Assembly (NCBI GenBank): GCA_002917775.1 | Contig: KZ627155.1 | Span: 930,680 to 974,849 of the forward strand | Origin: Glaciozyma antarctica PI12 | Taxonomy: Eukaryota; Basidiomycota; Microbotryomycetes; Kriegeriales; Camptobasidiaceae | Reading direction: 5' to 3' | Length of the DNA stretch: 44,170 nt | Shown here: piece by piece, positions 9,846 through 19,512 of the stretch | Layout of the letters: the number at the start of each line of letters is the position of its first letter | Numbering within the stretch: the stretch's first letter is position 1 | Made by a program: the position numbers and the translations under genes | Notes under the pieces: generated by a model | The model's input: the letters and a program-made list of their open reading frames with translations, nothing else | What the model was told of the DNA's origin: nothing | Databases searched by the model: none

Positions 9846-12424
9846 CTACTCAATTTCTCCTTCCTCTACTTCCCCAGTCTCAAGTACCTGCAAGCGAACC
9901 GTCAGCGAGAGCGAGGGAAAAAGAGAAGACGTCTGCAGAAACGCACTTTCGTCTCAACATCCTTCATCTCGACGTCCCTATCCTCCTCCGGCACCACGAC
10001 ACTTGACGACCTCATCCCTCTTGACGACCTTAGCCCTCGGCGCCCCCTCCCCCTCCTCACTCGCACCCCTCTTAACCTTGCTCTCCTCCGCACCCAAACC
10101 CAAATCCCGACTCTTGCGATCCCCACCGCGTCGAGCAGATGACCTCCCGCTCTCGCTTTCGCGGTGCTTGGAATCGCGGTCATGACGATCTCGGTCGCGG
10201 TGAGAGGAGCGAGAGGCGTCCTTCTCGCGTCGCTTCTCCGATTCGAGAGCGTCGAGCTCGCGTTCCTTGACTTTCTCCTGCGATAGAAGGGGATCAACTG
10301 CCTGCAGAAAGTAGGGAGATGGAGAAGACGCACCTTTTGTCGCTTGACAAACTTGTCGAAAGCGGTTCGACGAGCAGCGTCGTCCTCGATGATCTTGAAC
10401 TCGGGTGCGTCCTGAATCCGAGGAAGAACCTACGACGACGCCGCGATCAGAACAGTGCAAGCTCTGTGTCCAGAAGGCACGCACCTCCTCGTACGTCGCC
10501 TCGAGATCGACCGGAGGATCCAGCTTCTTGTACGCGTACCGCAAGTCGTCGATCTGCAACCGCAAGTTCTTCTCCGCCTTACGCCGATCCTCCATTCGCC
10601 TGCCTAACCGCTCTCGCATGCAACTGCATCCACTCCATCAGTCCTCGCCGCCAAACGGGCAAAAGGAACGCACCTTGTCGTAAGCCGCTTTGAGCACGAC
10701 ATAATCCACCTCCTTCATCCTCGCATGCCCCTCGACCATCTCGCCAAACTCCTCATACGTCGTCTCCTCCCCAACCCTCTTCTTCCGCTCCTCGAGAACT
10801 ACCTCAACCGCACGCTGGTCCTCCTCCGCCTGGCAATCGAGCGCGTCGACGACGTCCCAGAAGAGGTCGAGTGGGGAAGAACCGGGAGTGCCGAGCAGGT
10901 TTTGGTACCGCTCGTCAGCTTCGAGGAGAGGGTAAATCGACTTCCAGGTGGCGTAGGCGGTGATGTGGCCGGCCGTCTTGAGTTCCGTGAGCAGGTCCTG
11001 CAGGACGTCACGAGGTCAGCGAAGGACGCCACAGGAACAGGAACCGAACGTACAACAAAGTCTTCGCGCGCCTTCCTTGCTCGCCGACGCTTCTGCTCCG
11101 CCGCTCGCTGCCGAACATCGTTGGCGTCCTTCTCCGCCTTGCGAACCTTGCGAACTCGAAGATGGCGAGAACGTCGACCGGGTCGATCTTCTGCAGTTCC
11201 GTGTCGTGCTGCCATTCGGGCGTACGGAAGATGGTCGACTGAGCTTCCTTCCACCGAACGTCGCCGGCGAGGTTGAGCGAGAGCGTCTGGAGGATCGACG
11301 TGACCTTCTCCATGTTCTTCTCCCGCACGACGCGCTTCTTGGTCTGCAGGAAGAGGATCAGCCGTGTTACTAAAGAGCGACGAGAGAAGGAACGTACCCC
11401 CTCGCGAACCTTGAGCGCCTGAACAAAGTCCTCAAACAGCGTCTTCCTCTCCTCGTCGTTCCTCGGCGCATCCCAAACATCCGGATTCATCCTCCTCTCC
11501 AACTCCTTCCTCCCCATCGTCTCCCACCTCCACCAGCTCTTCACCCCATCCTCCCTCTCCGGCCCTCCTCCCAACTTCTCCAGCGCCTTGTTCCAATCCT
11601 TCTTGCACCTCTCCAAGCTCGCCTTGCGCTCCTCTTTCTCCCTCTCCACGCTCTCTCCTACGAATTTCTCCCACGCAGATTTCCGCTCCGCGAGCGTCTT
11701 GAGAGCCTTGTACATCGGCTCCGTCACCGTTTCCCGCATCGTTCGCTCCCACGTCCATTCAGAGGTCACGTTCAACCGCCTGAGCATGTCCATGAAAGCC
11801 CGTTCCGCGTCCTTGTGCGTCTGAAAATCGGGGACCGTCTGAAAGCTGAGGCGGGGAGAGAGAGGGAGGGAGGGCCGGCGGAGAAGGAGCCTGGAGCTGC
11901 GAGAGCGCCGGTTTGGGAAGTGAGAGCTGGGGATTGGGGTAGGAAGGAAGGGGCTGGTGGGAGAGAGGCAGGGGGAGGGGGAAGGGTCGCGCTATGGAGG
12001 GATAGCGTTGAGCAAGGGCTGGAGGGGAGGGGCGAGGACCTACGAGGCTCGAGAGAGGATCTCTTGCAGGATCTGAGGCATGTCCCAGGTCGTCGTACCG
12101 TCCTCGGCGTGCACCCAGTACTTGCGTCCTCCCGTCTCGTACTCCTTCCCTGTGGCTCAGCATCAGCAGGCGTTTCGCAGAGAGGCGCCGGAGACAGAGA
12201 GCTCACAAGGAGTCCGCTCCATCTCGCGCTCGACAGGCGTTTTGAGCTCCGTGGGCTTCTCCCATACGCTCTGCTTCGTGATCTGCGTACGCGGGAAGTG
12301 TGAGCGGAGGAGCTGAGGGGAGGTCGTCGGTGCGCACGCTGTGGTTCCAGAAAGGGCGTCCCTCTGGCGAGTAGTGAGCGATCCAGACTCCAGTCTCGGG
12401 TGGAGGTGATCCTGCTGCCGACAT
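9846..12424 (-). CDS. PRP40: Pre-mRNA-processing protein Prp40 (U1 snRNP), WW-FF domains
   Basis: ATG at 12424. Two WW domains lie at the N-terminus: GVWIAHYSPEGRPFWNHS joined to ITKQSVWEKP, and then KEYETGGRKYWVHAEDGTTT followed by WDMP. FF-type helical repeats follow (HKDAERAFMDMLRRLNVTSE, SAWEKFVGESVEREKEER, NDEERKTLFEDFVQALKV). The tail is rich in RD/RS and SR-like residues (HRDRDRHDRDSKHRESESGR). Prp40 is a U1 snRNP component that bridges the 5' splice site and branch-point factors. One frame stops at 9978. However, a neighbouring frame continues as PEEDRDVEMKDVETK into a canonical intron (GTGCGT...CTGAC...TTGCAG) and a last exon, 9887-9846, coding VLETGEVEEGEIE-stop. One extra base near 10001 would separate the two frames. 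I take 9846 as the probable end. Confidence 0.9.
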
Positions 12425-12527
12425 CCTGAGGTCGTAGCTAACGGTTGCGGCTGAGCGAGGTCAACGGCGGGAGGACAACGACGAAAGCACTTCGCGCGCC
12501 TCTTGACCTTCTCCCACTCGCTCCAGG
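12425..12527. promoter_or_regulatory. 103-bp divergent promoter of PRP40 and SPC19
   Basis: Two divergent start codons are 103 bases apart. The interval contains TTCGCGCG, which resembles E2F/MBF-type cores, but such GC-rich words are common in this genome. Confidence 0.4.
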
Positions 12528-13192
12528 ATGGCCTTCTCAAACTCACGGAGCGCGAGGCAGTCTATCTACCCTCAGCCACCACCAGAGGACTACTTCAGTG
12601 TCCTCGACTCGTGCAGCCAATCCGTCCACGCCTCCTGCAGCTCCGTACGCCATCCCAAGCCTTCAGTTGACCCATCTAACCTCCTCAACAGCTCAACAGC
12701 GCCACCACCACTCTCCACCAAGGGACGTACGACTTCCCCCGCCTCGCTACCATCGTAGGAAGTAGGCGCGTACGTCCCCTGCTCTCCTTCGCGTTAGACG
12801 CCAGCTGAATCGCGCGATAAACAGTGTTTCGAGGTCGTTACCGAGTCGGAGGTGCGCGCCGCTCAGCGCGATTTGGCGAGCGAAATAGAGCCGCAGATCA
12901 AGGAGCTTATTGAGCGTGCTGAGGGGGGGATTGGAGGGGTTGAAGAAGCGGGAGAAGGCGCTACAGGCCAAGGTGCGCTTTGTTTGGTCGGCTCTGGCGG
13001 CGAGGACGAGCTGATGAGGACCTTGGGCAGATGGAAAAACGTGCGGCGGTGTCGTCGAGACCGGCTTCGGCGATGGTTAATTTGGATGCGCTCGAACGGC
13101 AGCTCAAGGCACTGAGGGAGAAGAAGGAGACGCTCGGGAGGATGGCGGAGAGGTTGGAGGGACCGTCCAAGCAGGCGCGCGGAGGGAGATGA
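12528..13192 (+). pseudogene. SPC19: DASH/Dam1 complex subunit Spc19, with one frame break
   Basis: Exons are 12528-12644, 12692-12769, 12825-12972 and 13031-13192. Spc19-type features are EDYFSVLDSCSQSVHASCSS, TYDFPRLATIVGSRRCFEVV, TESEVRAAQRDLASEIEPQI and KELIERAEGG, then LEGLKKREKALQAK and a coiled coil (LERQLKALREKKETLGRMAE). The DASH ring couples kinetochores to spindle microtubules. Exon 3 is 148 nt, one base more than fits. The break falls in a run of seven G (12923-12929), and one base fewer would give a continuous Spc19 frame. The gene is otherwise intact and probably essential, so an assembly or sequencing error is more likely than real decay. It is typed as pseudogene only because the printed sequence is out of frame. 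Confidence 0.8.
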
Positions 13193-13466
13193 GGTTGTTG
13201 GAGGGCTGCTCTTGTTGTACTTGCACGGATTCTGGGTCATCAAATCGCGAGAGCGGCCTTGGGAGGACGATGTTGTCTGAGCAGCGAGGACGCAGACCGA
13301 ACTCTTCTTCTTCGAGTGCTCGAGTGATGGTATCACAGGGTCTCCTGTTGCGCTTCTGACTAATGCTATGACACGGGGGAAGGGAAGAACGACTAACGAC
13401 GTTGAAGCGAGGGAAGGACGAGAGGGAGAGTACTAGGGTAGCGAGAACGCGAGAGAGGGGGGAGGG
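13193..13466. other. Convergent 3' flank of SPC19 and the histidine kinase
   Basis: 274 bases separate two stop codons that face each other. No gene is supported; both transcripts must end here. Confidence 0.4.
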
Positions 13467-16400
13467 TCATGGTAGTACAAAGGGCGCTGGCGTCGACGGC
13501 GTTGATGCTCGCTGAGCCTGCAACGCCCGCACCTCGGAGCGTTGCCTGTCCGCGAAGCCGAGGAACCGTCGCAAGTCTGCCTCCAGCACCGGTTTCGTGA
13601 GGACGTGCGAGGCTCCACGAGCGCAGTACTCTTCGATGTCGGCCAGTGCAGCGTTGGCGGTGACTCCGACGACGAGCTGAGAGAAACGATGGGTCAGGAC
13701 GAAAGAGGGAAGGTAGCGAGGAGGAGGAACGTACGTCCTCTCGATGCACCGCACGTAATCGCGAGACCATCTGTAGCCCCGAACACACCGGCATCTGTTC
13801 GCGCCAAGCCTGTCAGCAAAATTTCGAGCGAAAACGAAAGAAAAAGAACGCACCTGATTGTCGAGGAACGTCACGTCAAAAGTAAAGACGTCCCTCGCAA
13901 TCGCGCCAGGCCTCGTCGCATCTGAATCCCCCTCGCTCTCCGGTGGTCCGAGGAGGAGGTCGAGCGCGACCTGACCGTTCTCCGCCGTCGTAACCTGGCA
14001 GCCGAGTCGCTCCATCATGCGGCCCATCAACTTGCGCGTGAGCACGTCGTCGTCGACGACGAGGACGCGTAGAGGTCCGTCGGCGAACTCGAGAGGTCGT
14101 GCGGTGGAGGGTCGGGTCGAGGAGGTGGGAGGAGCGGAGGAGGAGGAGAGGTGGGTGACGTTGTCGGGGCGGAGGGAGGGGCCGGAGCCTTGCGAGGTCG
14201 GGAGAGCGGGAGAGGAGAGGGGAGAAGGAAGTAAAGGAAGTTGGCCGTCGCTCGAGAGGACTGGAGTCGGCGCGGGGGAGGCGAAGCGGTAGTTGGTCGG
14301 AACGAGTTCGATCTGCGCCGTCGTCCCGCCTTGCTCGTCGATCTTGCCGAGGGGAGCGTCGCTCGGTCCACGCCCCAAGCTGGGAAGGAAGCGGTACTCG
14401 GACGGCTCCCCGCTCGACGACGGCGTCGACATCTCGGTCACCATCGAGTTTACGCGACGATGAGGTTCGAAGGTGTCCGTCTTGCGTGTTTGAGGACCGA
14501 TACCGAAAGGCATCTCGACCCAGAACGTCGACCCTTCTCCGACGTGACTCTTGACTCCTAGACGACCGCCCGAGAGCTTGACGATCTGCCGGACGAGGGA
14601 GAGTCCGAGCCCGGTACCCTTGCCGCCTTGGTGTCGTCCAATCTCCGTCTGGACGTACGCAGAGAAGAGGCGGTTGTCGGCCCTGGAATCAAGGTCAGCG
14701 AAGGAGAGAAGCAGCGGAAGAAGCGAACGCACATGTCCGACTTCCTGATCCCCACGCCAGTGTCGCGGATTTCGATCCGAACTACGAGAAGCTTGTTGCT
14801 GCTCTGGTCCACGCACGTCTTGGCTTCGTGCTGTTGAAGTCGGTTCGCTGAGAGGTGAGGCGCAGAGTAGCTCGTCGACGCTACCGAGGCTCCATCTGAG
14901 CCGACCTTGCGGATCTCGGGAGTGGGGAGCTGATGGGTTGCAGATGCCTCGCCGTCGTTGGACAAGCAGCAATCGAAAGGCTCCGAGGGGTAGACGAGCG
15001 AGGTGTGGATGCCGACAGAGCCGTTGCTCGTAAACTTGCAGGCGTTGGACGCGAGGTTGTTGATGACTGCAAAGGCGCGAGGTCAGCAGCAGTACGAACG
15101 CGAACAAACGCCTCATCTCACCTTGGCGCAGTCGCATCTCGTCGCCCATCACCATCCCTTCCCCCTCTTCGATGATTCCCTCGCACTCCCTCGCGCAGGA
15201 TACGCTGCCTTCTTCGCCACCTCGTCGACCCGAGGATCGAGATACGTCTCGAGTGCGAGTCCTCGTGCCGTCGCGTCGAGCTTGAGCGGTCCAAAGATCG
15301 ATCGCATGACGTTGTGGAAGGAGAACGGACGAGAGACCGACGAGAAGCCGCCTCGTTCCATTCGAGAGAAGTCGAGGACGTCCTGGAAGCCGCCACCGCG
15401 TCAGCAAAGCTCCAAATCGCGCGTCCGTTGACGGCAGCACTCACATTCAACACTTGCGACATCATCTGCAGCGAGCCTTCGAGAGCAGCGTACTCGAGAG
15501 CTTGCTCACTCGCCTTGTCGAAAACGTTCGCCCATTCGAGGTTTTGAACGGCCAGTACTGCGTCAACAGGTAAGCATTCGGCGAGCTGAAAGAACGTAGC
15601 GAGGACGACGCACAGGCAGTGTTGAGAGGAACTCGAACTTCGTGGAAGATGTAGCTCGAGAATCGACGTTTCGAATCCATCGTCTTGCGCTCGTTGATCT
15701 GCGCCTTCTGCTTCGCGCGGAATTGAACTGAGGAGAAGGACGCGTCAGTCGCTTGTGGAGAAAGGAGTGCGATCGTGCTCACCCTTGAGTTCGGCACGCA
15801 TCAGGTACATTCGCCGATCTGCGACCTCCCGACGATAATGCGTGTACAGCACGAATCCCTGGAAGAGGAAAACGTTGACGACTGCGAAGACGAAGCGATC
15901 AGTGGCCGCGCGACATCTCGGCGAAAAGTCTGAACGAACCGTTGCGAACGTAGGGCGTTCGTACTGGCAGAATAGTCGCAAAGACGACGACGAGCCAGAC
16001 GAGCGACGACATCGTCGAAAATAGGCGCGATTGAGATAGAGCGAAGAGAGCCATGACCTGCCAGGCTGAGGTTAGCCAAAAAGAGCTGCGAGGTTGGGAA
16101 AGGACGAACGGGCAGGGCCGTGGCGAAGTACAGCGTTCCCTGTGAGAGATGGGTTAGTCGGGTGCAATGAGATACGGAGAAGTGGAACTCGCCATGAAGT
16201 CGCGGTTGCCGCAATTTTGAAGCACAGGGTCATAGAAATTGCACAAGTGCATGTCGATAACGTTCGAGGTGGCTGCCGAAAAAGACGTTAGTGACGGTGC
16301 GCAGAGCTGAAAGGGAGAACGCACAACTGATGCAGACCGAGATGAGGAGCAGAGTTTGCCAGATGTACCAGTGCTTCCTAGGAAAGTCGAGGCAGGCCAT

Positions 16401-17313
16401 GGGGAGGAAGGGGACGGATAGGAGGGGTCCGAGGAGATATGCGTGAATTTCGTTCCAGCGCGAGAACGGTCGAGGGAGGAGAGAAATGATTAACACCCAG
16501 TTGATGGTGAGAAACAGTGCTCCAAATATCGCTGTGGACTTGGATGTGTACCATAGCTGCAACGTCCGAACTCGTCAGAGGGGAAGGTGTAGGATTGGGG
16601 GGAGAAAGGGGGAGAGAACGACGCACTTCTTTCTGGTAAGCTTCCTCTATCGCTTCGTCGTGGTACCGAGGCTGCGAAGGCTAGGCGTCAGCACGAATCT
16701 CGCTTCCCAGAGCAAAGGCGGCGCACAGAAAAAAAGTGCCTGTGCGAGTAGGTCCATTAGCTCGGCCTCCGTTAAGATCATCCACGACCGCAACTCACTT
16801 GAGAAGTGGATAAACCCTCCAGCGGCAGAAATTCGCAACACACGAGAGCGGTCCAGTGTTCTCAAACGCCGTGTTGCGCAGAGAGCTGCACTCGCTCTGG
16901 CGGGTCGCGCCGTGGACGCCCCCAGTCCCAGGACTCGTCCCCGTCCCTCCTTTCCCATCCGACGTCGAGCCTAGCTCCACCCTCGTCCAGTTCTCCGGCG
17001 CCGCGTCGTTCTCCACCACGACCTCGTCCACCTCGTCGTCGTCCTCCTCTCCTTCCTTCCCGTCCTTCCCAAAGTCTCTCGTGCCGCGCCGTCCAAAGCC
17101 GCTCCCGCTCCCAGCGTCCGACTCCGTCCCGTTCGTCGGCTCGCCCAAGGACTCGTCAGGCGATGAGCCGGTCCCAATACGCTTCTTGAGCTTGCTCCAA
17201 CGAACGCGGAGAGTGCTGGCGGCTCCAGGAGGGACGAATCGAGGTCGGCGTTCTTGCGCCAAGACGGGGGGAGGGAGCATGTTGAACGAGAGAGACTCCT
17301 TGTCGGATGACAT
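13467..17313 (-). CDS. Membrane-bound hybrid histidine kinase
   Basis: The N-terminus is cytosolic and acidic/Ser-rich. Several membrane segments follow (IFGALFLTINWVLIISLL, YLLGPLLSVPFLPMACL, IWQTLLLISVCIS, LVWLVVVFATILP, VVNVFLFQGFVLYTHY). The kinase core has the H-box FSSYIFHEVRVPLNTA (phospho-acceptor His at 15644-15642), the N/G1 region RIEIRDTGVGIRKSD, and the G2 region GTGLGLSLVRQIVKLSGG. A C-terminal receiver has acidic residues VLVVDDD, phospho-acceptor Asp in DVTFLDNQMPVCSG, and Lys in HVLTKPVLEADL. Such proteins start His-Asp phosphorelays towards Ypd1/Ssk1/Skn7. One intron has a GC donor (16192-16140). The start is uncertain: 17313 is a safe ATG. A canonical intron upstream (GTAAGG...CTGAC...CGCAG) joins an open frame (AVTAHEFETSLLGMSSDKES) that could begin at 17688. 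The signal sensed cannot be told. Confidence 0.88.
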
Positions 17314-17686
17314 GCCGAGTCTGCGAGTACGAGTAGTCGTTCACTCCAGGTCAGTTCCGTACCCTCTTGCTAGCTTCACCTCGGTCCTTACAAACTCGTC
17401 TCAAACTCGTGCGCCGTGACGGCTCGAGCTTCTCGACTTCGGCTTGCTTGAAGCGGATCAAAAGGGCGAGAGGCAGGTGAAGGGCCTTGGGCGTGTAGGA
17501 GGAGGTGTGGTCGTCCTTGCTGTGGCGGAGGATGAGAAAGTAGCGAGCAGAGAACGAGTGAGAATCGCACCAGCGCCGGGGCCCAGCTCGATCGGCCTGG
17601 GCGATCTCGCAGGCGAGTCGCTCGCGTGTTGTTGACTTTCCGACTCTCCAGGACTCTTCCTTCCTTCTGCTTCTGTTTGTTCAGAC
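17314..17686. promoter_or_regulatory. Divergent region; may hold 5' exons of the histidine kinase
   Basis: This lies between the conservative kinase start (17313) and the membrane-protein start (17687). The minus strand carries open frame and good intron signals, including a 71-nt GTAAGG...CGCAG intron that leads in frame into the kinase exon. Part of it may therefore be coding. The two alternative start codons overlap in one CATG at 17686-17689. Confidence 0.4.
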
Positions 17687-18922
17687 ATGCTCCAGGTCCA
17701 GCTGAGCAAGGATCACCTCCCGTTGGCGGGGTACTTCGTCCTCATCGGCGCGCTCCTGTACCTCGTCTCTCCAGCCATCCTACGCCGGCCCTTTGACGTC
17801 GCTGCTGCTTGCCACGTCCTCCTGGCCGGCGCCTCGCTCGCCTTTACGTGGACCTACATGTTCCTCTACTTTGAGCGGTCCTTCATCGAAGCAGGTGAGG
17901 AAGGCGCCTCCTCGGAAGGGGTGACGCGGCTCACTCAACTTTTCTATCGACAGCGCTGCGAGCGAACGTTCGTCCATCGGTCTACAGCACGCAGCAGTGG
18001 CTCGAGTCGACGAGCCTCTTCAACGAGGCCTGGAGCAGAGTCTGCTCGTCTCCGCTGAGGTGGTGGTGGAGCGAGCAGCTTTGCGCCTGGACCGCGAGTG
18101 CCTTCACCGCGTTCCTCTTCGCGGAAGGTAAGACGCGTACTCTCCAACTCCTTCTTCTTTCGCTGACGGAAGATCTCCACAGCTCAGCGGAAAGGCGTGA
18201 AGCGCAGCTGGGCCTACATGCTGCTGGGCCAAGTGGTCGCCGTTTCGTTCTGCCAGACGCTGTTCTGTGCCGCCCTCGCCCTCTCTCCCAAAGGCCACAC
18301 TCTCGCGAAAGCTCCTCAAGGTCGAACGCTGGCCCTACCTCCCGAACCCACCTCGCCAGCTCGACCCAGCTGGCTCCTGTGCGGCTGCACCCTCACCTCC
18401 CTCGCGACCGTCGCCCTCACTCCCCTCCTCTTCAACACTCCTTACTTCCTCCCCAACCTCCTCCTCATGCACGCGCTTCTCGTACTCCCCCTCCTACCCA
18501 CTTTCGCCAAGTCTCAATCCGGCCCCATCGCATATTCAACCCTCTACCTCTCCTTCGCCCTCATCACCCTCCTCCTTCGTCTCCCGACCTACTTCACCCG
18601 ACCTACTCCCATCCCTCCGACCCACCCCTCTCTCAAATTCTCTCCGCCCTCTCCGCCCTCCCCCCAAAACGTCGTCTACACGCTATTCGAGCATCCAGCG
18701 CAGTCGTCAATCGGGTTCGACGTCGTCTTCGCAAGCGTGTCTTTCGTCGTCTGGATGCTCACCGATTTGGCGGAGCGTGGTACGGGTCTAGTAGGATGGA
18801 TTACGGTCGGCGTGCTGGGGCCTTTGACGCCGGTCCTCGGAGTTGCGGTGACGGGGAGCTTGTACTTGGCGAAGAGGGAGCTTGAGATGGGGGTGGAAGG
18901 GAAGAAGGAAAAGACCCGGTGA
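17687..18922 (+). CDS. Multi-pass membrane protein, function unknown
   Basis: ATG at 17687, two introns (about 17895-17953 and 18129-18181), stop at 18922, about 370 residues. At least seven hydrophobic segments are seen, for example YFVLIGALLYLVSPAIL, AAACHVLLAGASLAFTWTYM, AYMLLGQVVAVSFCQTLFCA, LTSLATVALTPLLFNTPYFL, LLMHALLVLPLLP, LYLSFALITLLLRLP and GFDVVFASVSFVVWMLTDLA. A lumenal or cytosolic Trp-rich loop (RWWWSEQLCAW) lies between the second and third. The C-terminus is basic (EGKKEKTR). The layout looks like a conserved fungal integral membrane protein, but I recognise no named family or catalytic motif. Confidence 0.7.
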
Positions 18923-19512
18923 AGTTGTTCGTTGAGTGATTTGGTCGTGTCGAATAGAGGCGCATCCAGTTGACGAACGGCAGAGAGAACCAGGCGAGCT
19001 TCGTTGGCAGCGAGCGAGCGAAGGAAGATCCGGTTCCGAGACCGCAAAGTTTGCAGCTTTGCTCTTACAATCTCTCCATCCGACGCTGTTGGCTTGAAGC
19101 TCGAAGCCTGCGTGCTTTGGGACAGAGGAGCGAGGGCGGAGAGGTGCCCGAGGTGCGAAGGCGTAGGGCGTTCCCCTCGTTGGCTGAGTCGTCGAATCAC
19201 CCTGAGACGAGCTGGTCATAGACCGGAGCAGCTCTAGCTTGAAGAACGTCCATATAGGCGAGAAAGAAGTGACTCCCTTCCAGAGCGAAAGTCGTCCACC
19301 AGGACCGAAGTCGAGCAAGACTCCTCTCCGTCCGCCCAAACACCACACCTCAACACCCGCGACTTCCCCTCTCAACAGCCTCAGGCGATCGCCACCAGCA
19401 AGCACCAGCCACAGCAGCTCAGCGCCTCCCACCCCAGTCGCCTTCTCTCGCCAAATCGCGTCCTCACAACTCGCCCATCTTCCCCCCCCCCCCCTCGACC
19501 CCTCACCGACTC
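18923..19512. other. Intergenic before the RBR ligase gene
   Basis: 590 bases without a supported gene. The right part is the leader/promoter of the RBR ligase gene and includes a run of 13 C (19482-19494) ending 18 bases before its ATG. Confidence 0.4.
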
